Below, one piece after another: positions 7,011-8,482 of a stretch of DNA of 8,482 nucleotides; position 1 is the stretch's first letter; each line of letters opens with the position of its first letter. The notes below the pieces were generated by a model. That model worked only from the letters and a program-made list of their open reading frames with translations. It did not search any database and had not been told where the DNA came from. The stretch spans positions 1 to 8,482 of the forward strand of contig JABXIW010000138.1 in assembly GCA_013372875.1 (NCBI GenBank), read 5' to 3'. Source of the stretch: Gammaproteobacteria bacterium. GTDB taxonomy: Bacteria; Pseudomonadota; Gammaproteobacteria; Enterobacterales; Kangiellaceae. A program made the translations under genes and the position numbers.

Positions 7011-7463
7011 ATGAAAGAGCAAAAAATTTCACCTATCTCCGTTTTGGATCAAAGCCCAATGTTTGTCTCTGGGGTGATGCAACGGATGTATCGCAACCGA
7101 GCGCAAGCAGAGTTATGTCGTCAAAATCAGATGACCTTGGAGATGGCCAGTGCGTTGGCAGCGTTAGAAGAGTTTCAGCCCATGAGTCAACAAGCGTTAG
7201 CCGATGCCGTTTTGACCGAACGAAGCGTTGCAAAGCGTATGGTCGATAACTTGGAAAAACGTGGTTTTGTGTGCGTTTCGAAGAGTGAGGCGAACCAACG
7301 ACTGAAAATGCTCAGTTTGACGAAAGAAGGTGAAGCAACGATAAAGAAAGTTCATCAAATAATGAAGAACTTGCAGCGCGAATTCTTCTCTTGTTTATCA
7401 GAAGATGAGTCGGCAGAGTTTTTTCGTTTGGTAAGGAAAATGACATTAGCCAATCATTCGTAA
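7011..7463 (+). CDS. MarR-family transcriptional regulator
   Basis: This 150-residue protein has the size and layout of a MarR winged-helix dimer: an N-terminal dimerisation helix (about 12-35), a central winged helix-turn-helix (about 58-108: MSQQALADAVLTERSVAKRM, then VDNLEKRGFV), a wing leading to LSLTKEGE, and C-terminal dimerisation helices (about 109-146). The usual D-x-R in the wing is replaced by SEANQRLKM; Arg97 may take the DNA-contact role. It has three Cys (36, 88, 128); redox sensing is possible but unproven. AGGCGG (7003-7008) sits very close to the ATG. Later Met codons (17, 23) lack a ribosome site and would cut into the first helix, so I keep this start. It lies 201 bases after the pump gene in the same direction, behind a hairpin. 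MarR proteins often repress neighbouring efflux genes, so control of the pump is a reasonable inference, not shown here. Confidence 0.9.
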   Translation: MKEQKISPISVLDQSPMFVSGVMQRMYRNRAQAELCRQNQMTLEMASALAALEEFQPMSQQALADAVLTERSVAKRMVDNLEKRGFVCVSKSEANQRLKMLSLTKEGEATIKKVHQIMKNLQREFFSCLSEDESAEFFRLVRKMTLANHS

Positions 7464-7497
7464 GCGTCTTCTCTGCGTTAAATCTAAGCCTTTTTGT

Positions 7498-7527
7498 AAA
7501 GCCTCAGCTATATTCTGAGGCTTTTTT
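7498..7527 (+). terminator. Intrinsic terminator between the convergent MarR and AEC genes
   Basis: AAAGCCTCAG (7498-7507) pairs perfectly with CTGAGGCTTT (7515-7524) around a 7-base loop, and the T-run continues to 7527. It is strong for the plus-strand MarR gene. Read on the minus strand, the same stem is followed only by TTTAC, so it would serve the AEC gene less well, though bidirectional use is likely because only 74 bases separate the two stop codons. Confidence 0.85.
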
Positions 7528-7537
7528 ATTTCATTTT

Positions 7538-8482
7538 TCAGATCAAACCGTACGATTTTAGAACCACAATACCGAACGTGCAGGTGACGGTTGAAAGCAC
7601 TGTTGTCAAAGCAATAATGTTGGCTGCCAGTACCGCATTTCCTCCCATTGAGCGGGCCATGACGTAACTCGCTGCCGCAACGGGCGAGGCGTTCATGAAG
7701 AATAAAATCCCCAATTCAATACCTCGAAAACCAACAAAATACGCGCCTAACGTGATCAACACTGGGGCAACAATCAACTTGTAACTGCTTGCAAACCAAG
7801 ACGGGCCTTTTTCCTTTCTCATCAAACTAAAATCCAACGAGCCACCTGTACATAACAATGCGAGCGGCAACGTCATTTTCGACAGATAGTTACCCGCATC
7901 AATGACTACGTTTGGAACCGGAATCGACAACAAGTAGAAAAGCATACCTAAAACGATTGAGATGATAAGCGGGTTCTTCGTCAGTGTTCTTCCCATCATT
8001 TTTGCTGCTTGAGAAGCAGACGTAGCGCCTTTGGGTGATAGGCAGATCACCGCTTGAACGTTATAGATAAAGGTGGTGATGGCGACATAAAGAGCAGCTA
8101 ATGCGACACCCTGTGAACCATAAGCATTCGCAACGTATGCAATGCCGATAATGCCAGTGTTGGCGCGAAATCCACCTTGAATCAACACGCCCTGATCGGG
8201 AGAAGATTTAAACAGAACAGAAACGGACATGTAGGTGAAAATAAAAAACAGAATGCTCGCGACTACGCCGTAGTTGATGAAACCACTGGCGGCAGAAAAA
8301 TCATGCTCAGAAGCCACAATACTGACAAACAACATGGCTGGCAGCGTGACCTTAAAAACCAGCTTAGAGCCAATTTCAATAAAGTTATCGTTGATGAGAC
8401 CAAACCGTTTAAAGATAACGCCAAGCACCAACATTAAGCAGATGGGGCCTGTGATCGACAAAGAGAATTGCAACTGATGTAA
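7538..8482 (-). CDS. AEC (auxin efflux carrier) family permease, 5' end beyond window
   Basis: This is an integral membrane permease of the AEC/BART-like family, whose bacterial members move small organic acids or related solutes; the substrate is not readable. About 311 residues are visible, almost all hydrophobic, with about ten membrane segments in two halves. Family-like signatures are TLPAMLFVS in the first half, a GFRANTGIIGIAY segment, KNPLI at the linker, LPLALLCTGGSLDF in the second half and ASPVAAASYVMARSMGGN near the end. It ends with TGA at 7538-7540. The first possible start inside the window is TTG at 8471-8473, with no clear ribosome site. The frame stays open through Gln, His and Leu codons to base 8482, so the true start probably lies beyond the right edge and the gene is listed as partial. 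It is convergent to the MarR gene and seems unrelated to the pump. Confidence 0.9.
   Translation of the reverse strand, partial: LHQLQFSLSITGPICLMLVLGVIFKRFGLINDNFIEIGSKLVFKVTLPAMLFVSIVASEHDFSAASGFINYGVVASILFFIFTYMSVSVLFKSSPDQGVLIQGGFRANTGIIGIAYVANAYGSQGVALAALYVAITTFIYNVQAVICLSPKGATSASQAAKMMGRTLTKNPLIISIVLGMLFYLLSIPVPNVVIDAGNYLSKMTLPLALLCTGGSLDFSLMRKEKGPSWFASSYKLIVAPVLITLGAYFVGFRGIELGILFFMNASPVAAASYVMARSMGGNAVLAANIIALTTVLSTVTCTFGIVVLKSYGLI

Noticed and set aside
8177..8477. Two overlapping plus-strand frames (86 and 67 codons) opposite the AEC gene
   Set aside because: They are antisense to a well-supported permease, charged and without family features, and lack ribosome sites.

Overview
The window looks like a chromosomal segment from a marine gammaproteobacterium, most likely a Vibrio of the V. 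parahaemolyticus / V. alginolyticus / V. harveyi type. This rests on protein style (AcrA/AcrB-like pump, 40-heptad-type chemoreceptor), moderate GC in the genes against very AT-rich spacers, and the mix of functions. It is an inference from reading, not a database match. There is no sign of an insertion sequence, integron, prophage, CRISPR array, tRNA or rRNA.

Layout, left to right. Bases 1-21 are the right part of a terminator belonging to a gene left of the window. Bases 22-443 are an AT-rich spacer with a candidate extended -10 promoter. Then comes a complete methyl-accepting chemotaxis protein (444-2081, +), closed by a strong intrinsic terminator and a second small hairpin. A 370-base gene-free region (2137-2505) follows. 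It is rich in dyad symmetries and holds a candidate promoter whose -35 box lies inside a palindrome. It precedes a two-gene operon: a periplasmic adaptor lipoprotein of the AcrA type (2506-3645) and, two bases later, an AcrB-type RND inner-membrane pump (3648-6809). A hairpin terminator and a 130-base spacer lead to a MarR-family regulator (7011-7463, +). A hairpin terminator (7498-7527) separates it from a convergent auxin-efflux-carrier (AEC) family permease on the minus strand, whose 5' end runs off the right edge.

How the genes fit together. The adaptor and RND pump should form a proton-driven tripartite multidrug exporter, but no outer-membrane channel is encoded here, so a TolC-type protein encoded elsewhere is expected. 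The downstream MarR protein is a plausible but unproven regulator of the pump. The chemoreceptor and the AEC permease appear to be independent transcription units.

The gene content is ordinary for Vibrio, and I found no convincing new system. The points most worth a second look are regulatory: a cluster of perfect or near-perfect palindromes upstream of the pump operon, a TGTACAA word that recurs there and just upstream of the chemoreceptor, and a widely spaced 10-bp inverted repeat in front of the MarR gene.
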